A program made the translations under genes and the position numbers. From contig NZ_JALXFV010000002.1 of the NCBI RefSeq assembly GCF_023699475.1, forward strand, positions 419,307-483,306: DNA of 64,000 nt, written 5' to 3'. Positions 35,000 through 42,682 of the stretch are shown here, one piece after another. The notes beneath the pieces were generated by a model that saw nothing but the letters and a program-made list of their open reading frames with translations, searched no databases and was not told the origin of the DNA. Positions within the stretch are counted from its first letter, which is position 1. Every line of letters starts with the position of its first letter. Source of the stretch: Halomarina rubra. GTDB taxonomy: Archaea; Halobacteriota; Halobacteria; Halobacteriales; Haloarculaceae.

Positions 35000-35089
35000 C
35001 CGATAGCGACCGGCGGTTCGCCGGTCGAACCGCCCGTCGGCAGGTGTCACGGTGAAAGGCTACTTGGTGCCTCCACCCGAGGCTATGCT

Positions 35090-36235
35090 ATGGCATCCCA
35101 GTTCCGCCTGAGTGCAGAACAGGAAGCGATTCGTGACGCCGTCCGCGAGTTCGGTGAGAACGAAATCGCACCCGTCGCCCGGGAACACGACGAGAACAAG
35201 GAGTACCCCGAGTCACTCCGCAAGAAGGCCGCGAAGTACGACCTCGTCGCACCGGGCATCCCCGAGGAGTACGGCGGGGCGGGGATGGACCTCCTCGAGT
35301 CGTGTGTCGTCACCGAGGAGCTGTGGCGAGCGGACCCCGGTATCGGTTCTGCGGTCGGGTCGGCCGGCTTCGGCACGTCGATGATCCGCAAGTTCGGCGA
35401 CGAGTGGATGAAAGAGGAGTGGCTGCCCGCGGTCGCCGCCGGCGACGCCGTCTCCTGTTCGTGCATCTCCGAACCCGCCCACGGCTCGAACGTCGCGGGC
35501 ATCGAGACGACCGCCGAGAAAGACGGCGACGACTACGTCGTCGACGGGATCAAGATGTGGATCACGAACGGTACCGTCGCCGACATCGCCGTCGTGATGG
35601 CGAAGACGACGCCCGACGCGGGCCGGAAGGGCATCTCTGCTATCCTCGTCCCGACCGACGCCGACGGGTTCGAACCGTCGAAGATCGACAACAAACTCGG
35701 CATCCGTGCTTCGGACCTCGCCGAAATCGTCCTCGACGGCGTGCGCGTCCCCCAGGAGAACCTCATCGGCGAGGAGGACGAGGGGTTCTACCAGCTGATG
35801 AACTTCTTCGCTGGCGGGCGAGCGAGCGTCGCTTCCCAAGCGGTGGGTGCCGCACAGGGCGCACTCGACGCCGCTATCGACTACGCCGGCGAGCGCGAGC
35901 AGTTCGACCGGACCATCGGCGAGTTCCAGGCCATCCGGCACAAGCTCGCCGACATGGCGACGACCGTCGAGGCCGCCCGCTCGATGACCTACCGCGCGGC
36001 GGGCTACGCCGAGGCGGGCGACCGTGACCTCGCGATGAAGTACGCCAGCATGGCGAAGCTGTTCGCCTCCGAGAACGCCGTCGAGGTCGCCGACGAGGCG
36101 CTCCAGGTGTTCGGCGGCGCGGGCTACGTCACCGACCACCCCGCAGAGCGGTACTACCGTGACGCGCGAATCACGAAGATATACGAGGGCACCAGCGAGA
36201 TTCAGAAGAACATCATCGCCGACCGCATCCTCTGA
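35090..36235 (+). CDS. Acyl-CoA dehydrogenase
   Basis: 381 residues, the classic length. The FAD-binding CSCISEPAHGSNVAGI and WITNG motifs, the arginine region REQFDRTIGEFQAIRHKLADM and the C-terminal QVFGGAGYVTDHPAERYYRDARI are all present. The catalytic Glu is 366 in IYEGTSEIQKN, the position used by short- and medium-chain enzymes. It makes the first double bond in acyl-CoA catabolism, passing electrons to ETF. An out-of-frame ATG (35085) partly overlaps the chosen one (35090). It may work with the R2lox upstream or the beta-oxidation operon at 39-42 kb. Confidence 0.95.
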   Translation: MASQFRLSAEQEAIRDAVREFGENEIAPVAREHDENKEYPESLRKKAAKYDLVAPGIPEEYGGAGMDLLESCVVTEELWRADPGIGSAVGSAGFGTSMIRKFGDEWMKEEWLPAVAAGDAVSCSCISEPAHGSNVAGIETTAEKDGDDYVVDGIKMWITNGTVADIAVVMAKTTPDAGRKGISAILVPTDADGFEPSKIDNKLGIRASDLAEIVLDGVRVPQENLIGEEDEGFYQLMNFFAGGRASVASQAVGAAQGALDAAIDYAGEREQFDRTIGEFQAIRHKLADMATTVEAARSMTYRAAGYAEAGDRDLAMKYASMAKLFASENAVEVADEALQVFGGAGYVTDHPAERYYRDARITKIYEGTSEIQKNIIADRIL

Positions 36236-36303
36236 ACGTTCGGTCACCAGCTTCCGTTTGCGCTAATCGAAACACCAAGGTATCAGGCGCGACGAGTCGG
36301 GGT

Positions 36304-36819
36304 ATGAGCCACCCTGAAGACGCCCCCGACTGGCAGTTCAAGGAGCGAGACACCTACATCCTCAAAGAGCTGTCGGACGACCCACAGCTCTCCTCGCGGG
36401 AACTCGCGCGCATCCTCGAAGCCGACTACGACATCGACGTGAGTCACGTCACCGTCAGCGAGTCCATCCGCGGCATGCGCGAGGCGGGCGTGTTCCGCGA
36501 GGCCATCGTCCCCCACGAGGAGTACTTCATCTTCGGGATGTTCGAGTTCAAACTCAACCCCGAGCACTTCGCCGACCACTACCGCGAGGCTATCGAGACC
36601 ATCCGCGACTCGCCGAACACGCTGTTCATGTTCGTCTCCGACGGCGAGTACCAGTGGAAGTCCATCATGATGTTCCCCGACCGGTTCTCGGAGTCGAAGT
36701 GGATCCACGACTTCTACAAGGAGCACGGTCAGGCGGTCCACAACATCCGCAACAGCGTCGTCCACAACCTCCTGAAGTTCCGGACCGACCCCGAGATGTT
36801 CGAGACGCTTCGCGACTGA
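36304..36819 (+). CDS. Winged-helix (Lrp/AsnC-like) transcriptional regulator
   Basis: 171 residues. An N-terminal winged helix (about 12-65: LKELSDDPQLSSRELARIL, then the recognition stretch SHVTVSESIRGMREAG) is followed by an effector-like domain of about 100 residues with aromatic strands (EEYFIFGMFEFKL, LFMFVSDGEYQWKSIMMF). The second half does not look like a standard RAM domain. The location just after an acyl-CoA dehydrogenase on the same strand makes it a candidate regulator of fatty- or organic-acid catabolism. The TATA near 36276-36284 is weak. Confidence 0.8.
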   Translation: MSHPEDAPDWQFKERDTYILKELSDDPQLSSRELARILEADYDIDVSHVTVSESIRGMREAGVFREAIVPHEEYFIFGMFEFKLNPEHFADHYREAIETIRDSPNTLFMFVSDGEYQWKSIMMFPDRFSESKWIHDFYKEHGQAVHNIRNSVVHNLLKFRTDPEMFETLRD

Positions 36820-36883
36820 CCGCCCGTCACCGCTGACGGCCACGCCCGCCCCCGACGCATTCGCGGGAGCACTACCGGTCGAG

Positions 36884-36890
36884 CTTTTTA
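36884..36890 (+). promoter_or_regulatory. TATA box of the CPBP protease gene
   Basis: CTTTTTA lies 25-31 nt upstream of the ATG at 36915, the usual leaderless spacing. Confidence 0.65.
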
Positions 36891-36914
36891 GTCTCGCCCG
36901 TCGAACGGTCGGAC

Positions 36915-37739
36915 ATGGAACCAGTCTCTCGCACCCCCTCTACCGAGGACCGACTGCTGACGGTCGGGAAGATGCTCGGTCTGGGCTTTCTCGGTCTCGC
37001 GGTCGGCATCGTCACGCAGATCGCGCTCCTGTTGGTCCTCATCGCCGCCGGCGTCGACGTCCTCGACAGTCCGCTGTTGAGCGTCGGCCTCTCGCTGGTC
37101 TCGTTGCAGGGTGTCGGTCTCGCGGTCGTCGGCGTCCTCTACCTCCGGTACAGCGGTTACGGCCTCTCGTTCGTCGGCTTCCGGTTCCCGACGCTCCGGG
37201 ACGTCGCCTGGACCGTCGGCGGGTTCGTCGCGATGGTCGCGGTGTTGCTCGCCGCCGCCTCCGTCCTGCAGGCCATCTCCTCGGCGCTCGGCGTCGAGAC
37301 CGCCGAGAACAGCATCGTCCAGACCGCCAGCGAGGACCCGACGGTGCTGTTCCTCCTCATCCCGGCGGCCTTCCTCATCATCGGCCCGTCCGAGGAACTG
37401 CTGTTCCGGGGTATCATCCAGGGGCGTCTACGCGAGGTGTTCGGCCCCCTCGCGGGCATCCTCATCGCGTCGACCATCTTCGGGTTCGCCCACCTGACCG
37501 CGTTCGCCGCCACCGCGGGGAGCATCGCCTCCGTGCTCATCCCCATCGGCGGGTTGACCGCCGTCTCGCTCGTCCTGGGGTACACCTACGAGAAGACCGA
37601 CAACCTCGTCGTCCCGGCGCTCATCCACGGCGCGTACGACGCGCTGTTGTTCAGTCTGCTGTACGTCACGCTGGTGTACGGCGACGAACTCCAGGCCGCC
37701 GCGAACAACTCCTCGGGCGTCCTCGCCGCGCTGTTCTGA
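36915..37739 (+). CDS. CPBP-family intramembrane glutamic endopeptidase
   Basis: 274 residues with about seven TM helices. Catalytic motifs are Glu160-Glu161 and Arg165 (PSEELLFRG), His193 (FGFAHL) and His238 (ALIHGAYDAL), the full CAAX/Rce1-like set. These proteases cut membrane-embedded substrates; in bacteria relatives process bacteriocins or peptides, while in haloarchaea the role is open. The N-terminal helix (about 20-45) precedes the family core. It has its own promoter and stands alone, with no obvious substrate gene beside it. Confidence 0.9.
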   Translation: MEPVSRTPSTEDRLLTVGKMLGLGFLGLAVGIVTQIALLLVLIAAGVDVLDSPLLSVGLSLVSLQGVGLAVVGVLYLRYSGYGLSFVGFRFPTLRDVAWTVGGFVAMVAVLLAAASVLQAISSALGVETAENSIVQTASEDPTVLFLLIPAAFLIIGPSEELLFRGIIQGRLREVFGPLAGILIASTIFGFAHLTAFAATAGSIASVLIPIGGLTAVSLVLGYTYEKTDNLVVPALIHGAYDALLFSLLYVTLVYGDELQAAANNSSGVLAALF

Positions 37740-37770
37740 GCGGTCTGGAGCGCGCCACAGACCTGCATCG

Positions 37771-37779
37771 GACTTATCG
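37771..37779 (+). promoter_or_regulatory. TATA box of the small flavoprotein gene
   Basis: GACTTATCG lies 24-32 nt upstream of the ATG at 37803, which supports that start over one 21 nt earlier. Confidence 0.6.
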
Positions 37780-37802
37780 GCGTGCCCACCCTTGTCGTTC
37801 GT

Positions 37803-38393
37803 ATGACATCAGTCATCGTCGTCGGCGGGGGACCCGCCGGCCTCAGCGCCGCGCTGTTCGCCGCGAAGAACGGGCTCGACGTCCGTCTGTTCGACACAGA
37901 CGGAACGTGGCTCCACAGCGCCCACCTGTTCAACTACCTCGGCGTCGGCTCCGTCAACGGCGACGCGTTCCTGCGGACCGCCCGCCAGCAGGCCGAGGAC
38001 TTCGGGGCCGAGCGCCACCAGGGCGAGGCGGTCACCGGCGTCTCCTCGACAGACGACGGGTTCACCGTCAGCACCGACGACGGCGAGTACGACGCCGACT
38101 ACCTCGTCCTCGCGACCGGTGCGAACCGTGACCTCGCCGAAGAACTGGGCTGTGAGACGACCGACGACGGCGTCGTCGACGTCGACGTGACGATGGAGAC
38201 GAGCGTCGAGGACTGTTACGCGACCGGTGCGATGGTCCGCGCCGAGGAGTGGCAGGCGGTCATCTCCGCGGGCGACGGCGCGTCCGCCGCCCTCAACGTC
38301 CTCACGAAGGAGAAGGGCGACCACTACCACGACTTCGACACGCCCGACACCGCAGACGAGGTGTTCGGGGGGTTGCGCGACGAGAAGGTGTGA
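37803..38393 (+). CDS. Thioredoxin-reductase-like flavoprotein, short form
   Basis: 196 residues. The Rossmann FAD motif GGGPAGLSAALFAAKNG begins at residue 7. DYLVLATGANRD and a YATGAMVRAEEWQAVISAGDGASAALN end motif correspond to the second FAD contact of thioredoxin reductases. The usual central NADPH-binding domain (about 110 residues) and the CxxC redox pair are both missing, so it is not a thioredoxin reductase. It may bind FAD and accept electrons from another partner, or bind without redox chemistry. The reading frame is clean, so this is not a decayed gene. No linked redox gene is apparent. Confidence 0.82.
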   Translation: MTSVIVVGGGPAGLSAALFAAKNGLDVRLFDTDGTWLHSAHLFNYLGVGSVNGDAFLRTARQQAEDFGAERHQGEAVTGVSSTDDGFTVSTDDGEYDADYLVLATGANRDLAEELGCETTDDGVVDVDVTMETSVEDCYATGAMVRAEEWQAVISAGDGASAALNVLTKEKGDHYHDFDTPDTADEVFGGLRDEKV

Positions 38394-38413
38394 CCGACCG
38401 TCGCGGTCGGTTC

Positions 38414-38420
38414 GTTTATC
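38414..38420 (+). promoter_or_regulatory. TATA box of the 51-residue membrane protein gene
   Basis: GTTTATC lies 24-30 nt upstream of the ATG at 38444. It is good evidence that this very short gene is transcribed. Confidence 0.65.
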
Positions 38421-38443
38421 AGGTCCGAGTCGTTCGCTGAACT

Positions 38444-38599
38444 ATGGTCCTCGAACTCGTCGTCCCGGCGCTGATTTCGTTCGTCATCGTCGCGTCCGCA
38501 GTGTACGCAGGAGTGCTCAGAGCGCTCGACGTCTACTTCGACCCGCAGAAAGACAGCGTGTTCCTGGGTGACGACCACGACCCGCGGAACCGCCCCTGA
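38444..38599 (+). CDS. Small single-pass membrane protein, 51 aa
   Basis: Begins MVLELVVPALISFVIVASAV with one TM helix (about 4-24), then ALDVYFDPQKDSVF and an acidic/His tail ending DPRNRP. A well-placed TATA box and the clean frame support it despite its length. It lies between the short flavoprotein and a Tat lipoprotein, all on the plus strand; gaps are 50 nt and 48 nt. No function can be named; the DPQKDSVF segment may be a conserved cytoplasmic motif. Confidence 0.6.
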   Translation: MVLELVVPALISFVIVASAVYAGVLRALDVYFDPQKDSVFLGDDHDPRNRP

Positions 38600-38647
38600 G
38601 CGGTCGAGACGTCCGGCCCCGTCTACGAACACCACCCTCACACTCGC

Positions 38648-39163
38648 ATGAACCCTCCCCACTCACGTCGGTCGTTTCTGAAAGCCACCGGTGCCGCCGC
38701 GCTCTCCCTCCCGCTGGCTGGCTGTAGCGCTCTCGACAGCAGTTCCGGTGGCGTCGTTCTCGGTGACGTCCTCATCAGTAACTTCTACGACGACCCACAG
38801 ACCGTCCGCGTCGAACTCGAACGCGACGGCGACGACGGCCCCATCTACGAGGGCGTCCACACGGTCGACCCACCGACTGGACGGGTCGGCGGACTGACCG
38901 TCGTCGAGGCGACGTGGCCGGAGACGCCGGCGGTGTACGAGTTGACATACACCGTCCGCGAGGACGAGACCATGGACGTTCGGCGGGTCCACCTCACCGC
39001 GGAGTCCATCGACGAAGAACACGTCTGTGCTGCACCACGTATCTCGCTCGGAGCGTGGCAGGAGCCGTACAGCACCGTCCAGATAGAAGGGAGAGCGGGG
39101 AGGTCCGCCGAGCACTGCCCCGCCAGCACACGGCGTTCTCAGACGACGAGCGACCGCAACTGA
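38648..39163 (+). CDS. Tat-exported lipoprotein, hypothetical
   Basis: 171 residues. The twin-arginine signal SRRSFLKATGA is followed by a lipobox LAGC with Cys at 26, so it should be lipid-anchored outside the cell. The mature part (about 30-145) resembles a small beta-sandwich domain (VLISNFYDDPQTVRVELE through VHTVDPP and YTVREDETMDVRR). The last 25 residues are Arg- and Ser-rich, unlike the acidic body, and this end overlaps the convergent MaoC-like gene by 25 nt. That basic tail may mean the true end differs from the predicted one. Function unknown. Confidence 0.68.
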   Translation: MNPPHSRRSFLKATGAAALSLPLAGCSALDSSSGGVVLGDVLISNFYDDPQTVRVELERDGDDGPIYEGVHTVDPPTGRVGGLTVVEATWPETPAVYELTYTVREDETMDVRRVHLTAESIDEEHVCAAPRISLGAWQEPYSTVQIEGRAGRSAEHCPASTRRSQTTSDRN

Positions 39164-39609
39164 CAGGACAGCACCACGGTGTCGTCCTGATTCAGCACCT
39201 CGGCGTCGTAGGTCAACACGCCGTTGCCCTCCGGGTGGTCTTTCGGTTCCTTCTCCGTGACTTCGAGTTCGACGTGGATGGTGTCCCCGACGAACGTCGG
39301 CGCACGGAACCGGAGGCGGTCGACGCCGTAGAACGCGACGACGGCCTCGCGTTCTGCGACCGAGCGGTTCTGCCAGAGCAAGCCCGTCATCGCCGAGAAC
39401 ACGAACGCGCCGTGGGCGATGCGCTCGCCGAACCCGGAGTCGGCCATCCGTTCGGCGTCGGTGTGGAGGTGGTTGAAGTCGCCGCTGACGCCCGCGAAGT
39501 TGACGACGTCCGCGCCGGTGACGGTCCGCCCCTGCGTGGTGATTCGGCTGCCGACCTCCGTCTGCTCGAAGACGCTCTCGGGGTCGACGTCCTCGGGGTC
39601 GTCCGTCAC
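39139..39609 (-). CDS. MaoC-like (R)-specific enoyl-CoA hydratase
   Basis: 156 residues, single hotdog domain. The catalytic pair Asp44 and His49 sits in SGDFNHLHTD, followed by the family marks GERIAHGAFVFSAMTGLL and the strand with FRAPTFVGDTIHVELEVTE. The enzyme hydrates trans-2-enoyl-CoA to (R)-3-hydroxyacyl-CoA, linking beta-oxidation to polyhydroxyalkanoate precursors. The ATG overlaps the stop of the thioesterase gene by 4 nt (ATGA at 39606-39609), so it is third in an operon with the HADH-crotonase fusion. Confidence 0.9.
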   Translation of the reverse strand: MTDDPEDVDPESVFEQTEVGSRITTQGRTVTGADVVNFAGVSGDFNHLHTDAERMADSGFGERIAHGAFVFSAMTGLLWQNRSVAEREAVVAFYGVDRLRFRAPTFVGDTIHVELEVTEKEPKDHPEGNGVLTYDAEVLNQDDTVVLSCQLRSLVV

Positions 39610-40082
39610 GCCTCCTCACCTCGGAACAGGCGGTAGGAGGTGCCGCCGGTGGCGACGGTCTTCTCCTCGCCGTCGTGTTCGTTCGTGACCCGTGCCTCGG
39701 TGACGCCCATCGAGCGGCCGGCGCGCACCACGTCGGCCTCGACGCGCAGGTCGTTCGTCGCCGGGCGGAGATACCGGACGTTCATGTCCGTCGTCGTGAG
39801 GCGGGCGTCGGGGCCGAGCACCGAGCGCAGCGCGAACCCGCTGGCGGTGTCGACGAGCGTCGCCGTCAGTCCGCCGTGCATCGAGACGTTCGCGAGGTTG
39901 GTGAATCGGTCGTCGAACGGGAGGGTGAGCACCGCGTGCCCCTCGCGAGCGGTGACGAGTTCGACGCCGAGCAGTCCGAACAGGCCGTGGCTCTCGGCCT
40001 CGCCACGGAGTTCCTCCTCGACGGCGTCCGCTTCTGCGGTCGAGAGGTCGCCCGTCGCCCGCGGCCCAGCGTCCTCGCCCAT
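39606..40082 (-). CDS. PaaI-type hotdog thioesterase
   Basis: 158 residues with one hotdog fold. The central helix carries NVSMHGGLTATLVDTASGFAL, where HGG and the Asp match the PaaI/thioesterase-superfamily active site, followed by TTTDMNVRYLRPA. The reaction is acyl-CoA hydrolysis, releasing free acid and CoA; PaaI relieves stalled phenylacetate catabolism intermediates. It abuts the stop of the upstream fusion gene with no spacer and overlaps the MaoC gene by 4 nt. The first 30 residues are acidic and probably disordered. Confidence 0.88.
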   Translation of the reverse strand: MGEDAGPRATGDLSTAEADAVEEELRGEAESHGLFGLLGVELVTAREGHAVLTLPFDDRFTNLANVSMHGGLTATLVDTASGFALRSVLGPDARLTTTDMNVRYLRPATNDLRVEADVVRAGRSMGVTEARVTNEHDGEEKTVATGGTSYRLFRGEEA

Positions 40083-42038
40083 CTACTTGCCCTCGAACTC
40101 CGCGTCGCGCTTCTCCATGAACGCGGCCGCGCCCTCCTGCATGTCCTCGGTTCCCAGGAGCAGGCCGAACGCCTGCGCTTCGAGTTCGAGGCCGGCCGAG
40201 AGGTCCTGGTCGCGACCGGCGTTCATCACCTGCTTGGCCTTCTGGAGCGCGATGGGTGGTCCCGAAACGAGGTCGTCGACGTACTCGGCGACCACGTCGT
40301 CGAACTCGTCGTCGTCGACGGCGCGGTTGATGAGGCCCCACTCCTCGGCGAGTTCGGCGTCGATGCGGTGGCCCCGGAAGACGAGTTCCTTCGCGCGGGC
40401 GTCGCTGAGCATCCGAATCGCACGCTGCGTCCCGCCGCCACCGGGGATGAGCCCCAGGTTGATCTCCGGGAACCCGAACTCCGAGTCCTCGGTGGCGATA
40501 CGCAGGTCACAGGCGAGCGCGAGTTCGTTTCCGCCGCCGAGACAGTAGCCGTCGATCTTCGCGAGCGTCGGTCGCGGGTAGTTCGCGACGGCCTCGAAGA
40601 ACTCGGTGACGCCCTTCTCGTGGGGTTCGATGCCCGAGAACCCGGTGATGTCCGCACCCGCCGAGAACGCCTTCCCACCCGTCCCTTCGAAGGTGACGGC
40701 GCGGACGTCGTCCTGTGGCGTCGAATCGAGGAGGTGCATCACCTCGTCCATCAGGTCGCCGTTGAGTGCGTTCAGGCGCTCGGGGCGGTCGAGCGTGATC
40801 TCGAGGAGTCCCTCGTCGCTCAGCGAGTGCTCGATGGTGTGGTAGGTGCGCTCGCCGTCACCGCCGCCGTAGGAGTAGAACCCCTCACCGGCGTCCTCGC
40901 CGGTTTTCCCGGCCTCGACGAGTTCGACGAGGTAGTCGGCGGGTTCGTAGCGATTCTCGCCGGTCTCCTCGTGGAGCGTCCGGAGTTTGTCGAGGACGGT
41001 GTCGAGCCCCATCTTGTCCGCGCGGCGACACGGCCCCTCGGGGAACCCCGTCCCGAGGCGCATCCCCGTGTCGATGGCGTCGGGGGTCGCCACGTCGTCG
41101 CCGACGAGTTTCGCCGCCTCGTTGACGATACGCGCCTCGACGCGGAGCGTGTCGAACCCCTCGCCGTCGCCCGGTTCGTACGTCGTCCCGTCGCCGTCCT
41201 CGTAGTCGTAGTACCCCTTCCCGGTCTTCTGGCCGAGTTCCTCGGCGTCGACCTTCTCCTGGACGACCGGCGGTATGGGTTTGCCCGCCTCCTTCCTGAC
41301 GTGGTAGCCGATGTCGATACCGGTCATGTCGGAGAGTTCGAACGGTCCCATAGGGTAGCCCCGCTGGTGGACCATCGCGGCGTCGGCCTGTTCGACGGTC
41401 GCGACGCCCTCCGAGACCATCCACGCCGCCTCGTCGCCGAACGGTCCGAGCACGCTGTTGACGACGAAGCCGTTGACGTCCTTGCGGACGTAGATGGGCG
41501 TCTTTCCGCAGGACTCGACGAACGCGTAGGCGGCCTCCGCGGTCTCGTCGCTCGTCTCGTCGCCGTAGATGACCTCGACGAGGTCCATCTTCACGGGCGG
41601 GTTGAAGTAGTGCATCCCGACGACGCGCGAGGGGTCGTCGGTGACGCTCGCGATCTCGGTGATCGAGAGCGAGGAGGTGTTCGACGCGAGGATGGCGTCG
41701 GCGGGGGCGTGCTCGGCGAGATCGCCGAACACGTCCTTCTTGATGCTCATCTGCTCTGGGGCGGCCTCGATGACCAGGTCGGCGTCGGCGACTGCCTCCG
41801 CCAGGTCCACCGCCGTCGAGATGCGACCCATGACCTCGTCGGGGTCCTGGTCGACGAGGCCCTTCTCGGAGAGTTTCTCCAGGCTCCAGCGGATGCTGTC
41901 GTAGCCGTCCTGGACGATATCCTCCTCGATGTCGCGCATCACGACGTCGTACCCCGCGAGGGCGGTGACTTCGGCGATGCCGTGGCCCATGCTCCCGGCA
42001 CCGAGCACCGTGACGTGACTTATGTCATCGATGTCCAT
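40083..42038 (-). CDS. Fused 3-hydroxyacyl-CoA dehydrogenase / enoyl-CoA hydratase
   Basis: 651 residues. The N-terminal part (1-375) is a 3-hydroxyacyl-CoA dehydrogenase with NAD motif VTVLGAGSMGHGIAEV, FNPPVKMDLVEVI and the C-terminal helical domain duplicated. The C-terminal part (about 390-651) is a crotonase keeping both catalytic Glu (near 504 in GGGNELALACD and near 526 in FGFPEINLGLIPGGGG). This order is the reverse of bacterial FadB (hydratase first) and matches the archaeal fusion known from Thaumarchaeota and Sulfolobales. Catalyses two successive steps of beta-oxidation or, in reverse, of crotonyl-CoA/3-hydroxybutyryl-CoA conversion. First gene of a three-gene operon. Confidence 0.93.
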   Translation of the reverse strand: MDIDDISHVTVLGAGSMGHGIAEVTALAGYDVVMRDIEEDIVQDGYDSIRWSLEKLSEKGLVDQDPDEVMGRISTAVDLAEAVADADLVIEAAPEQMSIKKDVFGDLAEHAPADAILASNTSSLSITEIASVTDDPSRVVGMHYFNPPVKMDLVEVIYGDETSDETAEAAYAFVESCGKTPIYVRKDVNGFVVNSVLGPFGDEAAWMVSEGVATVEQADAAMVHQRGYPMGPFELSDMTGIDIGYHVRKEAGKPIPPVVQEKVDAEELGQKTGKGYYDYEDGDGTTYEPGDGEGFDTLRVEARIVNEAAKLVGDDVATPDAIDTGMRLGTGFPEGPCRRADKMGLDTVLDKLRTLHEETGENRYEPADYLVELVEAGKTGEDAGEGFYSYGGGDGERTYHTIEHSLSDEGLLEITLDRPERLNALNGDLMDEVMHLLDSTPQDDVRAVTFEGTGGKAFSAGADITGFSGIEPHEKGVTEFFEAVANYPRPTLAKIDGYCLGGGNELALACDLRIATEDSEFGFPEINLGLIPGGGGTQRAIRMLSDARAKELVFRGHRIDAELAEEWGLINRAVDDDEFDDVVAEYVDDLVSGPPIALQKAKQVMNAGRDQDLSAGLELEAQAFGLLLGTEDMQEGAAAFMEKRDAEFEGK

Positions 42039-42059
42039 GCACGCAGAGCATCCGCCGGC

Positions 42060-42068
42060 GGCTTAGTT
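42060..42068 (-). promoter_or_regulatory. TATA box of the beta-oxidation operon
   Basis: The minus strand reads AACTAAGCC, 22-30 nt upstream of the ATG at 42038, and should drive the fusion, thioesterase and MaoC genes as one message. Confidence 0.55.
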
Positions 42069-42154
42069 CCACCGCCGTCGGTGAGAACTGCGCCGATATC
42101 TCGGTGTCACACTGTCCCGAACGAAAACGTGTGTCTGACACTCGCCTGACGGAC

Positions 42155-42163
42155 GCTTATGTA
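42155..42163 (+). promoter_or_regulatory. TATA box of the 108-residue hypothetical gene
   Basis: GCTTATGTA lies 22-30 nt upstream of the ATG at 42185, supporting leaderless transcription of this short gene. Confidence 0.6.
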
Positions 42164-42184
42164 TTCAGAGCTGAACGGTAGGGT

Positions 42185-42511
42185 ATGACCGACGGTTCTA
42201 CCAGCACGTCCGCGGCCTCGGAGCGGGGGCCGCGTCGCGTCGACATCGAGGTGCTCGTCGCCGACGACACGGAGGACCGGCCGGACGTCGAAGCCGCTTC
42301 GAGAATCGACGTCGCCGTCGGTGAGCAGCTCTACCCCACTGCGAAACTCCGTGACGGCCGGTACGTCGCGTGGTGGTTCGACGCCCACGCCCCCGCCGTC
42401 GACTCGGAGGTGACGACCGAGTGGGTCGTCGGTCCGACGCGCTTTCTCGCCGCCGCCACCCTCGGGGAACTGTGGGAGGACCCCCGCTCGTTCGAGGCAC
42501 TGACGAGCTAA
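42185..42511 (+). CDS. Hypothetical haloarchaeal protein, 108 aa
   Basis: A compact soluble protein after a 20-residue disordered start. The body shows alternating strands (VDIEVLVADD, ASRIDVAVGEQLYPTAKL) and a tryptophan-rich core (GRYVAWWFDAHAP and TTEWVVGPTRFL). No motif of a known enzyme and no TM segment. A well-placed TATA box supports expression. It is convergent with the acyl-CoA ligase gene downstream across a 171-nt gap that holds the purine-rich patch. The family is not recognised. Confidence 0.7.
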   Translation: MTDGSTSTSAASERGPRRVDIEVLVADDTEDRPDVEAASRIDVAVGEQLYPTAKLRDGRYVAWWFDAHAPAVDSEVTTEWVVGPTRFLAAATLGELWEDPRSFEALTS

Positions 42512-42559
42512 CCCCCGCCTTCGGCCCTCCACGGGACACGGCCACTACGTTGAGAGTCC

Positions 42560-42682
42560 TGCTCCGTTCACTCGCCGACTCGCAACTCGCGGGTCCCTAC
42601 CGCTCTCCGCTCACGTTTCCCGAGACCCTCACTCGCTACGCTCGTTCGCGTCTCGCAACTCGCTCGGTCGCTCTCGCTCCGC
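42560..42682. repeat. GAGCGA-type patch after the second acyl-CoA ligase gene
   Basis: Read on the minus strand this begins right after the ligase stop with GAGCGGAGCGAGAGCGACC and continues with GAGTTGCGAG, CGAACGAGCG and GTGAACGGAG units for about 120 nt. It contains no gene. Confidence 0.55.

Noticed and set aside
39675..42149. 824-codon plus-strand frame opposite the HADH-crotonase operon
   Set aside because: Antisense of a gene with complete catalytic motifs; no domain in the shadow.
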